Assembly (NCBI GenBank): GCA_002841885.1
Contig: PHBE01000006.1
Coordinates: 100,896-164,895, forward strand
Reading direction: 5' to 3'
DNA from: Deltaproteobacteria bacterium HGW-Deltaproteobacteria-18
Lineage (GTDB): Bacteria; Desulfobacterota; Desulfovibrionia; Desulfovibrionales; Desulfomicrobiaceae
DNA: 64,000 nt
This document shows, piece by piece, positions 46,734-55,965 of the stretch. The number at the start of each line of letters is the position of its first letter. Within the stretch, counting starts at the first letter, position 1. The position numbers were made by a program, and so were the translations under genes. A model generated the notes under the pieces. That model had not been told where the DNA came from, made no database searches, and worked only from the letters and a program-made list of their open reading frames with translations.

Positions 46734-47963
46734 GTGACCACAACCTACCTGGCCCAATATCTTTTTGCCGGCCTTCTGCCCCTGGCGCTGTTCGGCTATC
46801 TCCTTGGCCGCAGAAAAATCCGCGCGCAGCAGGACCCCAATGCCAGATACAAGGCATCGGAAAATCTGTTCGGATGGTATGCAGTCAGCAAGATGCTCAT
46901 GCCTGCCGTGCTGATCAGCGTGATCGGGTCCATTCTCGATCTCTTCGATCTGGTCGAAGTGCCCTGGACCATGCTCGCGGCCGCGATCCTGGTCCTCGGC
47001 GCAGTAAGCGTCTGGATTGCGCTCAAGGCCATCCGGCCGAGTCTGCGGGTACGAACGGCGCTGGAAAAGACCATCACCCGCATTCTGCTGGTGGCGTCGC
47101 TCATTTCCATCCTGACGACCATCGGCATCGTCATGTCCATCGTCTTCGAGGCGGTTCATTTTTTCCGCATCGTCAACTTCTGGGACTTCCTGACCGGAAC
47201 GACCTGGAACCCCGACGCGGCGAGCATTGACGAAGCCGGCAACATCCAGCCCCTTTTCGGATCGGTGCCGCTTTTCGCAGGCACGTTCATGATCACGGCC
47301 ATCGCCATGTGCGTGGCCATCCCTGTTGGCCTGATGTCGGCGATCTGCATGTCCGAGTACGCGTCGCTCGCGGTCAGGCGGGTGGCCAAGCCCGCTCTTG
47401 AGATTCTGGCCGGCATCCCCACCGTGGTTTACGGCTTTTTCGCGGCCATAACTGTCAGCCCCCTGATCGTTAATCTGGCCGACAAGGTGGGCATAAGCGC
47501 CGACTACACCAACGCGCTCAGCCCCGGGCTGGTCATGGGCATCATGATCATCCCCCTTGTGTCGTCCCTGTCCGACGACGTGATCAGCTCCGTTCCGCAG
47601 AGTTTGCGCGAAGGCTCCCTGGCGCTCGGGGCCTACCCGGCCGAGACCATCAAACGGGTGGTCCTGCCGGCCGCGCTGCCGGGCATCGTCTCGGCCTGCC
47701 TGCTGGCCGTGTCCCGCGCCGTGGGCGAAACCATGATCGTGGTCATGGCCGCCGGCCTGCAGCCGAACCTGTCCTGGAATCCGCTGGAAGGCATGACCAC
47801 GGTCAACGTGCGCATCGTCGATGCCCTGACCGGCGATCAGTCCTTTGACAGCCCCGAAACTTTGGCTGCGTTCGGCCTCGGCCTGGTCCTTTTGGTCCTG
47901 ACCCTGTGCCTGAACATCGTCTCCCTGACAGTCATTAGAAAGTTCCGCCAAAGATACGAATAG
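46734..47963 (+). CDS. pstC: phosphate ABC transporter permease PstC
   Basis: A 409-residue permease with a GTG start and AGGA upstream. It is longer than typical PstC (~320), with two or three additional N-terminal membrane segments (residues ~5-22, 45-68 and 73-92) before the ABC permease core. The core has the EAA-type loop SLREGSLALGAYPAETIKRV and the six-helix channel. It forms the phosphate channel with PstA, powered by PstB encoded at 29497-30258. Confidence 0.93.
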   Translation: MTTTYLAQYLFAGLLPLALFGYLLGRRKIRAQQDPNARYKASENLFGWYAVSKMLMPAVLISVIGSILDLFDLVEVPWTMLAAAILVLGAVSVWIALKAIRPSLRVRTALEKTITRILLVASLISILTTIGIVMSIVFEAVHFFRIVNFWDFLTGTTWNPDAASIDEAGNIQPLFGSVPLFAGTFMITAIAMCVAIPVGLMSAICMSEYASLAVRRVAKPALEILAGIPTVVYGFFAAITVSPLIVNLADKVGISADYTNALSPGLVMGIMIIPLVSSLSDDVISSVPQSLREGSLALGAYPAETIKRVVLPAALPGIVSACLLAVSRAVGETMIVVMAAGLQPNLSWNPLEGMTTVNVRIVDALTGDQSFDSPETLAAFGLGLVLLVLTLCLNIVSLTVIRKFRQRYE

Positions 47964-47971
47964 GAGCCGCC

Positions 47972-49132
47972 ATGAGCATGCCCATCGATCCGCGCAGCCT
48001 GCGCAAACGCAAAAACTCGGAGAGCCAGTTCAAGGCCCTCTCCTTCATGGCCATTTCCGTTGCCGGAATCTTTCTGGTCGTCTTCTTCGCGGACATCATC
48101 CGTCAGGGATACACTGCCTTCATGCAGACGGAGATCCGGGCCAATGTCGCCTTTTCAGAGTCGATCTTCGACGACCCTAGATCCGCCCTGGACAAGAGAC
48201 TCATCCCCCTGGTCAGTCGCGGCGTAACCCGCATTCTGCCCATGCAGCTGCGTGAAAACCCGCAACTGCTGGGCACGACCTCCGAAGTCTGGGTGCTGGC
48301 CAACGCCGAGGTGGACCAGTACGTCAAGGGCAAGCCGAACCGTCTGAAGCCGAAGGAAATCGCCCTGGTGGACGAACTGGTGGCCGAAGGATCGATCAAG
48401 AAGGTCTTCAACGTCGGCTTCTTCACCAACGGCGACTCCAAGCTGGCGGAAATGGCGGGTATCCTGTCCGCGGCCGTGGGCACCATCTATCTGCTCGGCA
48501 TCACCTTCATCTTCAGCTTCCCGGCCGGCGTCATGGCCGCGATTTATCTTGAGGAGTTCGCCCCGGACAACCGGCTGATGCATATCGTCGAGGTCAACAT
48601 CAACAATCTGGCGGCCATCCCGTCAATCCTCTTCGGCCTGCTGGGACTTGCGATCTTCATCAATTTCATGGGGCTGCCCCGCTCATCGGCGCTGGTGGGC
48701 GGCCTGACGCTGGCGCTCATGACCCTGCCGGTCATCATCATCTCCACCCGCGCGGCCATCCGGGCCATCCCGGATTCCATCCGCGAGGGAGCCCTGGCCC
48801 TTGGCGCGACCCACTGGCAGGTGGTCTGGGACCACATCCTGCCGCTGTCCCTGCCGGGCATCCTGACCGGGACCATCATCGGTCTGGCCCGGGCCATCGG
48901 CGAGACCGCGCCGCTGCTGATCATCGGCATGGTCGCCTACATCCAGGACATGCCGCGCGGCCTGACCAGCGCCGCCACCGTGCTTCCGGCCCAGATCTAC
49001 GTGTGGTCCTCGGAATCGATACGCGCCTTCACCGAGCGCACCTCCGCCGGCATCATCGTCCTGTTGGCCATCCTCTTGTCCATGAACGCCCTGGCCATCC
49101 TGCTGCGCAACAAATACGAGCGCAAATGGTAA
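47972..49132 (+). CDS. pstA: phosphate ABC transporter permease PstA
   Basis: A 386-residue permease, 8 nt after pstC, with AGGAG before the ATG. It has one N-terminal membrane segment (residues ~24-45), a ~110-residue periplasmic stretch longer than usual, and then the permease core with SIREGALALGATHWQVVWDH as the EAA loop. It pairs with PstC. A terminator with an eight-T run follows; no pstB or phoU is here, unlike the common pstSCAB-phoU order. Confidence 0.93.
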   Translation: MSMPIDPRSLRKRKNSESQFKALSFMAISVAGIFLVVFFADIIRQGYTAFMQTEIRANVAFSESIFDDPRSALDKRLIPLVSRGVTRILPMQLRENPQLLGTTSEVWVLANAEVDQYVKGKPNRLKPKEIALVDELVAEGSIKKVFNVGFFTNGDSKLAEMAGILSAAVGTIYLLGITFIFSFPAGVMAAIYLEEFAPDNRLMHIVEVNINNLAAIPSILFGLLGLAIFINFMGLPRSSALVGGLTLALMTLPVIIISTRAAIRAIPDSIREGALALGATHWQVVWDHILPLSLPGILTGTIIGLARAIGETAPLLIIGMVAYIQDMPRGLTSAATVLPAQIYVWSSESIRAFTERTSAGIIVLLAILLSMNALAILLRNKYERKW

Positions 49133-49154
49133 GTTCCCGCCGCTTTGAAATCGC

Positions 49155-49186
49155 AGGGAAGGACTTCGGTTCTTCCCTTTTTTTTG
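49155..49186 (+). terminator. rho-independent terminator after pstA
   Basis: Stem AGGGAAG/CTTCCCT with a short loop, directly followed by a run of eight T. Confidence 0.88.
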
Positions 49187-49293
49187 CCTTGAATACAACA
49201 GTCACAAAATGCTTCAAGCCATGAAGGTCAAGCCAGTGGCGTTGCCACGCTCAGTCCTTTGGGATAGCCCCTCTGGGGCCATGGAGGTCAAAA

Positions 49294-50115
49294 ATGTCAA
49301 ATCTTCCCGAAGATGAACAGGTCCGGGGCCGGGTCTATCTCTGCCAGACCGGAACCTGCGTGTCCTGCGGCAGCTGCTGCGGACTCTACAACATGGCGGA
49401 CCTGTCGCGGGAGTGTCTGCACGCCATCCTGTCCGCGCGTACGGACTCCTTCGCCACGGTGCCGCGCAACATCGACAGTATCCTTGCCTTCGAAAAGCAG
49501 CGCCTGCGCATCGAGGGTGATCAAGCGCCCACCCGGGATTTCCATCACTGCGTCTTTGTCGGGCTGATCCGCGATGAAGGCGAACGCGTGGGCTGTCTTC
49601 TGCATCCGCTCGCCGAGGGAAACAGGGGCATAGATTGGCGCGGCCTGAGCTTTTACGGCGGTGCGGCCTGCAAATACTTCTTCTGCCCGAGCTACGACGA
49701 ACTTGACGCCGAAATCAAGCGCCTGGCGCGTGAGGTCCTTGATGACTGGTACGAATACGGACTGATCATTCCGGAGCATCGTTTTCTGACCGCAATGCTG
49801 GACGCCGTCGAGAGTCGTCTGGGATTTTTTCCGGATGCGGACGGTCTCACGAAGGCAGGGAAAAAAGCGCTGGCAGAGCTGATGCGCCTCAAGTTGAACT
49901 GGCCTTTCCGTGATGAAAATACGCCCTTGGCCTGGAACTTCTTCAGCACGAAAGACACGAAAAGGCCGGTCCTGCTCACAGGCGGGCACGCTCATGATCC
50001 GCAGATCCTCAACATCCTGCACGAACTGGACACTCTTTCGGAGCACGCCGCCCGCGCTGAAAAATCGCTGCGCGAACACCTGGAAGAGGCTGTAAAGACA
50101 CTGTGCTCCAAATGA
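49294..50115 (+). CDS. Cys-cluster protein, YkgJ-like
   Basis: A 273-residue soluble protein with GGAGG before the ATG. The N-terminus has CQTGTCVSCGSCCG, the CxxCGxCC pattern of the YkgJ/PF03692 putative Zn/Fe-binding family, with further Cys residues at HHC, GCLLHP, ACKYFFCP. The C-terminal ~150 residues are helical and lack recognisable motifs. Neighbours are pstA upstream and Hsp20 convergent; no operon partner. A metal-binding role is inferred only from the cluster. Confidence 0.65.
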   Translation: MSNLPEDEQVRGRVYLCQTGTCVSCGSCCGLYNMADLSRECLHAILSARTDSFATVPRNIDSILAFEKQRLRIEGDQAPTRDFHHCVFVGLIRDEGERVGCLLHPLAEGNRGIDWRGLSFYGGAACKYFFCPSYDELDAEIKRLAREVLDDWYEYGLIIPEHRFLTAMLDAVESRLGFFPDADGLTKAGKKALAELMRLKLNWPFRDENTPLAWNFFSTKDTKRPVLLTGGHAHDPQILNILHELDTLSEHAARAEKSLREHLEEAVKTLCSK

Positions 50116-50175
50116 GAGGACCGGCGCGAAGCCGGTCCTTGGGGTGAGCATGAGCGGGCAGTCCGCCAAGGTCTT

Positions 50176-50613
50176 TTAATCGACGTGGATGTCGATGGCC
50201 TTGGGCTTCGCCTTTTCACTCTTGGGCAGGTGCAGGTGCAGCATGCCGTCCTTGAACACCGCCTTGATGCCTTCCGGATCAACATTCTCCGGGACGGTGA
50301 ATCGGCGCATGAAGGTTCCGGTGAAGCGTTCCACACGGTGGAACTTCTTGTCCTTTTCTTCCTTCTCGGTCTTGCGCTCACCCTGAATGGTCAACACTCC
50401 GTTCTCCAGCGACACCTTTACATGGTCCTTCTCCACGCCAGGAATATCGGCCTTGATCAAAAACTCCGTTTCGGTCTCGGCAATATCCACCCGCGGGGTC
50501 CAGTCGCTGGGCGCAAGGGCCTCCTGCCCTCCGCGCGGCCAGCCTACGGCCTTGGTGTACCGATCAAACATGTCCTCGATTTCCCGCCAGGGATCCCATT
50601 TCATCAGTGTCAT
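50176..50613 (-). CDS. Hsp20/alpha-crystallin small heat-shock protein
   Basis: A 145-residue chaperone; the ATG at 50613 follows GGAGG. The alpha-crystallin domain spans residues ~40-130 with PRVDIAETETEFLIKADIPG, LTIQGER and the terminal GMLHLHLPK. Such proteins hold unfolding proteins in the cytoplasm under stress. Upstream on the minus strand a TTGACT and TATTTT pair is spaced 16 bp apart, compatible with a sigma-70 promoter. It is a single gene convergent with the Cys-cluster gene. Confidence 0.95.
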   Translation of the reverse strand: MTLMKWDPWREIEDMFDRYTKAVGWPRGGQEALAPSDWTPRVDIAETETEFLIKADIPGVEKDHVKVSLENGVLTIQGERKTEKEEKDKKFHRVERFTGTFMRRFTVPENVDPEGIKAVFKDGMLHLHLPKSEKAKPKAIDIHVD

Positions 50614-50813
50614 GGCCAACCTCCTTCCGTGACCAGCTTCAATGGATTTCACGGCCCGGGACGATTCCGGGACACTGAAAAAATAAAGCGCGGTCACGGT
50701 CAGTCAAGAGCGAAATCGCCTGATGACGGGCAGAGGGGGCTTTGTTTTCATGGGAACGACTCCAGCCGGGCTGTCGCAATCATCTTGCCGGCGCCTGGGA
50801 GCCTGAACCCAGG

Positions 50814-51728
50814 TCATACCCCGGCCAGATAGGCTGCCAGGGCCAGGGCGTAGAACTTGGAGCGGTCGGAATCCCCGCGCGAGGGTACGACCAGAGGATA
50901 GCTGGCCCCGACGACGATCCCGGCCATGGGCAGCTCCATGAGGCTGGTCACGGCCTTGTAGAGCACGTTACCGGTGACGATGTTGGGAGCGCAGAGTATG
51001 TCCGCCCGGCCTGCTGCCGGGTGGTCCACGCCCTTGGCCAGGGCCTTTTCCCGTGACACCGCGATATCGAGGGCAAACGGCCCGCCGACGACGGCGTCGC
51101 CGAAGATGCCCATGCGGCAGAGCTTGGCCAGGATGTCCGCATCCTTGCTGGAGACCATGTCGTTGTAGGACACCTTTTCCGTGGCCGAGAGCACGGCCAC
51201 CCTGGGCGGATCCATGCCCAGCTTCTTGGCCACGACAACGGCATTGTTGATGATGTCGATCTTGCGCGTGAGCGAAGGCGCGATGTTGACGCCCGCATCA
51301 GTCACGACAAGCAGACGCTCCTCTCGTGGGTGCGGGAACACGCCGATATGGCTCAAGAGCCCGTCGCTTCCGCGCTTGCGACCGAGCACGGCGCGGAGCA
51401 GCACATCGGTCTTGACCCCGCCCTTCATCAAGAACTGGGCACGGCCCTCGTGCAGAAGGTCGAGGCTCCTGGCAAGAGCTTCCCTGTCATCTGGTTCGTG
51501 CAGGCAATCATAAGCGTCAAGATTCTCGCCCGCCAGCTCCGGCAGACTGCGCATGCGCTCCACGTCCCCCACAAAGACCGGCTCGGCCAGACCTTGCCGC
51601 GCGGCCTCAAGCCCGGCCAGCACCGCATTGGGTTCGGCGCAGGCCGCGATGACCACGCGAGCGGGCGTACGCCGGGAACGGACCAGCTCCACCATCTGAT
51701 CCAGGGAACGCACAGGCCCGGCGCCCAT
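50814..51728 (-). CDS. phosphate acyl/butyryltransferase family enzyme
   Basis: A 304-residue protein of the Pta/Ptb family, closer in length to phosphate butyryltransferase than to long Pta. Features include FLMKGGVKTDVLLRAVL, VVTDAGVNIAP, and the C-terminal VVGASYPLVVPSRGDSDRSK segment that forms the phosphate/CoA pocket. It would exchange acyl-CoA and acyl phosphate, allowing ATP formation with an acyl kinase. No kinase gene is adjacent. Its start overlaps the stop of an IlvN-like gene, so they are translated together, an uncommon pairing. Confidence 0.82.
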   Translation of the reverse strand: MGAGPVRSLDQMVELVRSRRTPARVVIAACAEPNAVLAGLEAARQGLAEPVFVGDVERMRSLPELAGENLDAYDCLHEPDDREALARSLDLLHEGRAQFLMKGGVKTDVLLRAVLGRKRGSDGLLSHIGVFPHPREERLLVVTDAGVNIAPSLTRKIDIINNAVVVAKKLGMDPPRVAVLSATEKVSYNDMVSSKDADILAKLCRMGIFGDAVVGGPFALDIAVSREKALAKGVDHPAAGRADILCAPNIVTGNVLYKAVTSLMELPMAGIVVGASYPLVVPSRGDSDRSKFYALALAAYLAGV

Positions 51729-52207
51729 CAGCCGTCTCCCCGGGACAGGGCGATGAGCCCGGTGCGGCTCAGGGACTGGATGCCGTGCGGGGCCAGGGTG
51801 CGGATGAGCCCGGCCACCTTGCCCTGGGGAGCGGATAGCTCGGCGGAGATGGTCTCGTTGCCCATGTCGACGACATTGGCCCGGAAGACCTCGAAAATCT
51901 GCAGAATCTGGCTGACCGTGTCCTTGGTGATGCGGACCTTGATCATGACCAGTTCGCGGTCCATGAGCTCCTGGCCCGACAGGTCTTCCAGACGCAAAAC
52001 GAAATCCAGGGAGGCGATCTCGTCGGTCACGGCCTTGCTCTTGCCTCCGTCAGCCTCCACGCAGATGATCATGCGCGACACGTCCTCGCGCTCGGTCTCG
52101 CCGCAGGAAATGGAGCGGATGTTGATGTCGTGGCGCTGGAAAACCTGGGCCATGGAGGCCAGGACCCCAGGCTTGTTCTGGACCAGGGCGGAAATGGTGT
52201 GGCGCAT
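51728..52207 (-). CDS. ACT-domain protein similar to acetolactate synthase small subunit
   Basis: A 159-residue protein with an N-terminal ACT domain (HTISALVQNKPGVLASMAQVF, NIRSISCGETE) and an IlvN-like second domain (ELVMIKVRI, VVDMGNETISAEL, GIQSLSRTGLIAL). IlvN subunits bind valine and tune acetolactate synthase. No ilvB or other branched-chain gene is adjacent, and the gene is coupled to a Ptb-like enzyme instead. It may act on an IlvB encoded elsewhere or be a regulatory ACT protein for branched-chain acyl metabolism. Confidence 0.82.
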   Translation of the reverse strand: MRHTISALVQNKPGVLASMAQVFQRHDINIRSISCGETEREDVSRMIICVEADGGKSKAVTDEIASLDFVLRLEDLSGQELMDRELVMIKVRITKDTVSQILQIFEVFRANVVDMGNETISAELSAPQGKVAGLIRTLAPHGIQSLSRTGLIALSRGDG

Positions 52208-52360
52208 GAGGGCTCCTTGATTGGGGATGGTGCGTGCTGGAAGAGTATGTCAGGGGCCGAGTTCCGAAGCAAGGTGATACCGACATCCCTGTTTTGAAAT
52301 CGAGACGGAAAGACGGGATGACGGAAAGCCAGGAAGACGAGAACAGAGAAGACGTAAAGG

Positions 52361-52606
52361 CATGGATTGCCACGCCCTAAGGGGCTCGCAATGACGCATT
52401 ACCAACCCGTCATTGCGAGGAGTCTTCGCGCTTAGCCCGACTTTCGACGTGGCAATCCATCTTCTCACCGGCATTGCGAGGAGCCTTCGACGAGGCAAGT
52501 CAGGCTCCGCGTGAAATCCATCTTCGCACTGGCATTACGAGGAGCCTTCGAAGTGGCAATCCATCTTCTACCTGTCATTACGAGGAACCTTCGGCCTGGC
52601 AAGTCA
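52361..52606. repeat. array of GTCATTGCGAGGAG...CAATCC repeats
   Basis: One inverted unit (52361-52396) and four direct units beginning near 52409, 52470, 52531 and 52573. Units 2-4 are spaced 61 bp apart, with spacers that include ATCCATCTTC. The motif is a widespread bacterial palindromic repeat. Divergence between units argues against a recent expansion. The ~400-bp gap before tdh holds nothing else recognisable. Confidence 0.75.
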
Positions 52607-52620
52607 GGCCCACCCGAAAA

Positions 52621-53658
52621 TCAGGCGTTCCAGTCGAGAATGACCTTGCCGGATTTCCCCGAGCGCATGACATCGAAACCCTTCTGGAAATCCTCGGCCG
52701 CGAAGTTGTGGGTGATGACCGGGGTCATGTCCAGGCCGCTCTGCAGCATGGCCGTCATCTTGTACCAGGTCTCGAACATTTCGCGTCCATATATCCCTTT
52801 GAGCTTCAGGCCCTTGAAGACCACCTGCCCCCAGTCGATGGCCGTGTCGTCGGGCATGATGCCAAGCAGAGCGATGTGGCCGCCGTGGTTCATCTGGGCC
52901 AGCATTTCCCTGAAGGCGTGCGGGTTGCCGGACATCTCAAGGCCCACGTCGAAGCCTTCGGACATGTGCAGGTCGGCCATAGTTTCGGCCAGGGATTCGC
53001 TGCCGACGTTGACGGCGCGGCTGACGCCCATCTTGCGGGCCAGGTCCAGGCGATAGTCGTTGACATCGGTGATGACCACGTGGCGGGCTCCGCAGAAACG
53101 GGCGATGCCTGCGGCCATGATGCCGATGGGCCCGGCCCCGGTGATGAGCACGTCCTCGCCGACCAGGTCAAAGGACAGGGCGGTGTGCGTGGCGTTGCCG
53201 AACGGATCGAGCATCGCGGCCACGTCGCCGGAGATGGTGTCGGGAATCTTGAAGGCGTTGACGGCCGGAACGCAGACATATTCCGCGAAGCATCCCGGAC
53301 GGTTGACGCCCACGCCGATGGCGTTGCGGCAGAGATGACGCTTGCCCGCCTTGCAGTTGCGGCAGTGGCCGCAGGTGATATGCCCTTCTGCGGAGACCCG
53401 GTCCCCGACCTTGAGCCCGCGCACCTCGGAACCCACCTCCACGATGCGCCCCACAAATTCGTGGCCGACGGCCATGGGCACGGGAATGGTCTTTGCGGCC
53501 CAGGCGTCCCAATTGTAGATGTGGATGTCGGTGCCGCAGATGGCGGTCTTGCCGACTTTTATCAGAATATCGTTATGACCGACCTCAGGCACGGGAATCT
53601 CTTCCATCCAGATCCCGACTTCGGGTTTGGCCTTTACCAGTGCTTTCATTTTTTCCAT
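52621..53658 (-). CDS. tdh: L-threonine 3-dehydrogenase
   Basis: A 345-residue zinc alcohol-dehydrogenase-type enzyme. The start [13 protein letters not shown] is chosen for its AGAGGA site. Catalytic zinc residues lie in [11 protein letters not shown] and GHEFVG, and structural zinc Cys in [13 protein letters not shown]. The NAD-binding [11 protein letters not shown] segment follows. Tdh oxidises threonine to 2-amino-3-ketobutyrate, which Kbl, encoded upstream on the same strand, cleaves to glycine and acetyl-CoA. The gap to kbl holds structured element B, so read-through or separate expression is uncertain. Confidence 0.95.
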   Translation of the reverse strand: MEKMKALVKAKPEVGIWMEEIPVPEVGHNDILIKVGKTAICGTDIHIYNWDAWAAKTIPVPMAVGHEFVGRIVEVGSEVRGLKVGDRVSAEGHITCGHCRNCKAGKRHLCRNAIGVGVNRPGCFAEYVCVPAVNAFKIPDTISGDVAAMLDPFGNATHTALSFDLVGEDVLITGAGPIGIMAAGIARFCGARHVVITDVNDYRLDLARKMGVSRAVNVGSESLAETMADLHMSEGFDVGLEMSGNPHAFREMLAQMNHGGHIALLGIMPDDTAIDWGQVVFKGLKLKGIYGREMFETWYKMTAMLQSGLDMTPVITHNFAAEDFQKGFDVMRSGKSGKVILDWNA

Positions 53659-53712
53659 TTCGTTGTCCTCTCTTCGTTCACCAAATGAAATACAAAATTT
53701 TGCGTTCCCCAC

Positions 53713-53889
53713 GGAGTGTCGGGGTGCCGGGATTGCGGCTCGTCAACTGTCTGACTGAGTCAGGCATCGTTGGGCCAGCCATTGCCCCTCGCCCAACGTG
53801 CAAACCCGGAATCGACAGGAGCAATGGCTGGTCTTACGAGGCCGACGAAGGAGTTTTGACGGGCCGCAATCCCGGCACCCCGACACTCC
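53713..53889. repeat. structured palindromic element, copy B
   Basis: A 177-bp element between kbl and tdh. The outer arms are a perfect 27-bp inverted repeat (53713-53739 and 53863-53889), and the inner arms a perfect 11-bp pair (53775-53785 and 53821-53831). The blocks CAGGCATCGTT (53761-53771) and TACGAGGCCG (53835-53844) match copy A, but the arms do not. Compensatory stem changes point to a structure maintained by selection or by the mobilising enzyme. Confidence 0.75.
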
Positions 53890-53929
53890 CCCCGCCAACC
53901 CGCAAAGCCCCTTCCGCCCAGCGCCACCG

Positions 53930-55114
53930 TTAAATGACTCCCAGCTCCTTCCCAACCTTCACAAACGCCGCCACTGCCTGTTCAAGCTGCGGCCGCGTGT
54001 GCGCCGCGCTCATCTGGGTACGGATTCTGGCCTTGCCCTTGGGCACCACCGGAAAGCTGAATCCCACCACATAGATGCCCTCTTCGAGCATCCGTGCCGC
54101 CATTCGCTGGGCCAGTACGGCATCGCCGAGCATGACGGGGATGATGGGATGCTCGCCGGGAGCCAGGGTGAATCCGGCCTCGGTCATGGCCTCCCGGAAG
54201 AACCGGCTGTTCTCCTGCAGCTTGACGCGCAATTCAGGCTCGTCGCGGATCAGGTCCAGCACGGCCAGTGACGTGGCGGCGATGACGGGGGCCAGGGTAT
54301 TGGAAAAGAGATATGGCCGGGAACGCTGCCGCAGCCACTCGACAATCTCCTTGCGGCCCGAGGTGTAGCCGCCGGAGGCCCCGCCCAGAGCCTTGCCCAG
54401 GGTGCCGGTGATGATGTCCACCCGGCCCATGACCCCGCAGTGCTCATGCGTGCCCCGCCCGTTCTCGCCCATGAAGCCGACGGCGTGGGAGTCATCGACC
54501 ATGACCAGGGCATCGTACTTGTCGGCCAGATCGCAGATGGCCTTCAAATCGGCAATGTGCCCGTCCATGGAGAAGACACCGTCGGTGACGATGAGCCGAT
54601 AACGGCAATCCGCCGCTTCTTTGAGCTGCGATTCCAGATCAGCCATATCGCCGCTTGCGTACCGAAAGCGTTTCGCCTTGCAGAGCCGCACCCCGTCAAT
54701 GATGGAGGCATGATTGAGGGCGTCGCTGATGACCGCGTCCTCGGCTCCGAGCAGTGTCTCGAAGAGGCCGCCGTTGGCGTCAAAGCAGGAGCTGTAGAGA
54801 ATGGTGTCCTCGGTGCCCAGAAATTCGGACAAACGCCCTTCGAGCTCCGTATGCACGTCCTGGGTGCCGCAGATGAAGCGCACGGATGACAGGCCGTAAC
54901 CGTAGCGGTCCAGGGCGGCGTGCGCGGCCGCGACCAGTCGTTTGTCACCGGCAAGGCCAAGATAGTTGTTGGCGCAGAAATTGAGCACCTCACGGCCACC
55001 CGCCACGGTTATGCTCGCGCCCTGGGGCGAAGTGATGACCCGCTCGGCCTTGAAAAGCCCGCCTTCCCGCAATTCCTCCGTCTGCCGCCTCAGATCTTCC
55101 AGTATCCGCTTCAT
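53930..55114 (-). CDS. kbl: glycine C-acetyltransferase (2-amino-3-ketobutyrate CoA ligase)
   Basis: A 394-residue PLP enzyme with GGAGG before the ATG. Alpha-oxoamine synthase motifs are visible: [10 protein letters not shown] near residue 47, [10 protein letters not shown] with the PLP-contacting Asp and His, and the PLP lysine in [15 protein letters not shown]. It cleaves 2-amino-3-ketobutyrate to glycine and acetyl-CoA. A TTGACA/TAAAAT promoter lies upstream, and the divergent Lrp-type gene is a likely regulator. Confidence 0.96.
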   Translation of the reverse strand: MKRILEDLRRQTEELREGGLFKAERVITSPQGASITVAGGREVLNFCANNYLGLAGDKRLVAAAHAALDRYGYGLSSVRFICGTQDVHTELEGRLSEFLGTEDTILYSSCFDANGGLFETLLGAEDAVISDALNHASIIDGVRLCKAKRFRYASGDMADLESQLKEAADCRYRLIVTDGVFSMDGHIADLKAICDLADKYDALVMVDDSHAVGFMGENGRGTHEHCGVMGRVDIITGTLGKALGGASGGYTSGRKEIVEWLRQRSRPYLFSNTLAPVIAATSLAVLDLIRDEPELRVKLQENSRFFREAMTEAGFTLAPGEHPIIPVMLGDAVLAQRMAARMLEEGIYVVGFSFPVVPKGKARIRTQMSAAHTRPQLEQAVAAFVKVGKELGVI

Positions 55115-55145
55115 GCCGCCTCCCCGTAAAATTTCGATTTGCGCA

Positions 55146-55173
55146 ATTTTATCGCCATAAAACTTCTTGTCAA
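55146..55173 (-). promoter_or_regulatory. sigma-70 promoter of kbl
   Basis: On the minus strand TTGACA (55173-55168) and TAAAAT (55151-55146) with a 16-bp spacer, 32 bp before the kbl start. The region is shared with the divergent Lrp-type gene. Confidence 0.75.
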
Positions 55174-55291
55174 TGAATGAAAGCGCAATATATTAACGAA
55201 CAACTTAATTGGCAACCTTATTCCGAACCCTCCCGCGCAGGCTTTGTCTTTGCGCCGGGACTTAGGTATGCGCTCACGCGGGAGCACGAAC

Positions 55292-55765
55292 GTGAACGAA
55301 AGAGAAATTACCCTGGACCACACGGACCGCCGGATCATCGCGGCCCTGCAGGACAATGGCCGCGAATCCTACAAGAACATCGCCCAGCGGCTGGGCGTGT
55401 CCGACGGCACGGTCCGGCTGCGCACGGAGCGGTTGCTGAAAAGTGGCTATCTGCGCATCTCGGCCTCGGTGAACCCCATGCTTTTCGAGGACGGCCTGAC
55501 CGCCACCGTGGGAGTCAGCCTTGAGGGGCGGGCCAACGCCCAAATCATGCGCGCCATCGCAAGCCTCGACGGCGTGCAGTCCGTATCCAACGTCTCGGGC
55601 CGCTTCGACCTGCTGGTAGAGATCCACGTTGCGTCGCGCAACGACTTGCGCCGTTTTCTGGTCGATGACCTCTCGGCCCTGGGCGGCATCCAGAACACCG
55701 AGACCTTCCTCTATCTGGAAACCATCAACAAATGGGTGCAGCAGCGCCAGGAAGACACCGCATGA
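55292..55765 (+). CDS. Lrp/AsnC family transcriptional regulator
   Basis: A 157-residue regulator. The GTG at 55292 has GGAG eight bases upstream and starts the family domain directly; longer in-frame starts at 55244 and 55268 lack such a site. The N-terminal HTH reads DRRIIAALQDNGRESYKNIAQRLGVSDG in family terms (pieces shown overlap residues 8-38). A C-terminal ligand-binding domain (RAM) follows with VSNVSGRFDLLVEIHV. It is divergent from kbl, so control of threonine breakdown by an amino acid is likely. Confidence 0.93.
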   Translation: MNEREITLDHTDRRIIAALQDNGRESYKNIAQRLGVSDGTVRLRTERLLKSGYLRISASVNPMLFEDGLTATVGVSLEGRANAQIMRAIASLDGVQSVSNVSGRFDLLVEIHVASRNDLRRFLVDDLSALGGIQNTETFLYLETINKWVQQRQEDTA

Positions 55766-55959
55766 GCAACATCCTGCATGGATTCACCGATCCGAAGTAT
55801 CTGGAAGTTTTGATCGCCAAGGCCGAGACCCAGCTCCGCGAAGCGGAAGGCGAGGAAGACCGGCAGCGTTTCGCCGCCTATCTGGAAGTCCTGAAGGGAT
55901 GGAAGGAAAAGATCGGAGCGGGCGGAGACAGCTGCGCGCCCCCTGAAAACGAATTCTGA
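55762..55959 (+). CDS. 65-residue conserved-looking small protein
   Basis: Starts with an ATGA overlap of the Lrp-type stop, so it is translationally coupled. The sequence (MSNILHGFTDPKYLEVLIAK to the acidic helix RQRFAAYLEVLKGWKEKIG) predicts two helices and a short Cys-containing tail. No family was recognised. Coupling to the regulator suggests a shared role in the threonine regulon. Confidence 0.6.
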   Translation: MSNILHGFTDPKYLEVLIAKAETQLREAEGEEDRQRFAAYLEVLKGWKEKIGAGGDSCAPPENEF

Positions 55960-55965
55960 ATGAGC

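Noticed and set aside
52361..52606. CRISPR array
   Set aside because: Units are palindromic and divergent with uneven spacing and non-unique spacers; no cas genes are near.
53743..53955. Short reading frames through structured element B (and 17567-17755 through A)
   Set aside because: The sequence is explained by inverted repeats; the frames have no ribosome sites and the stem sequences change between copies.
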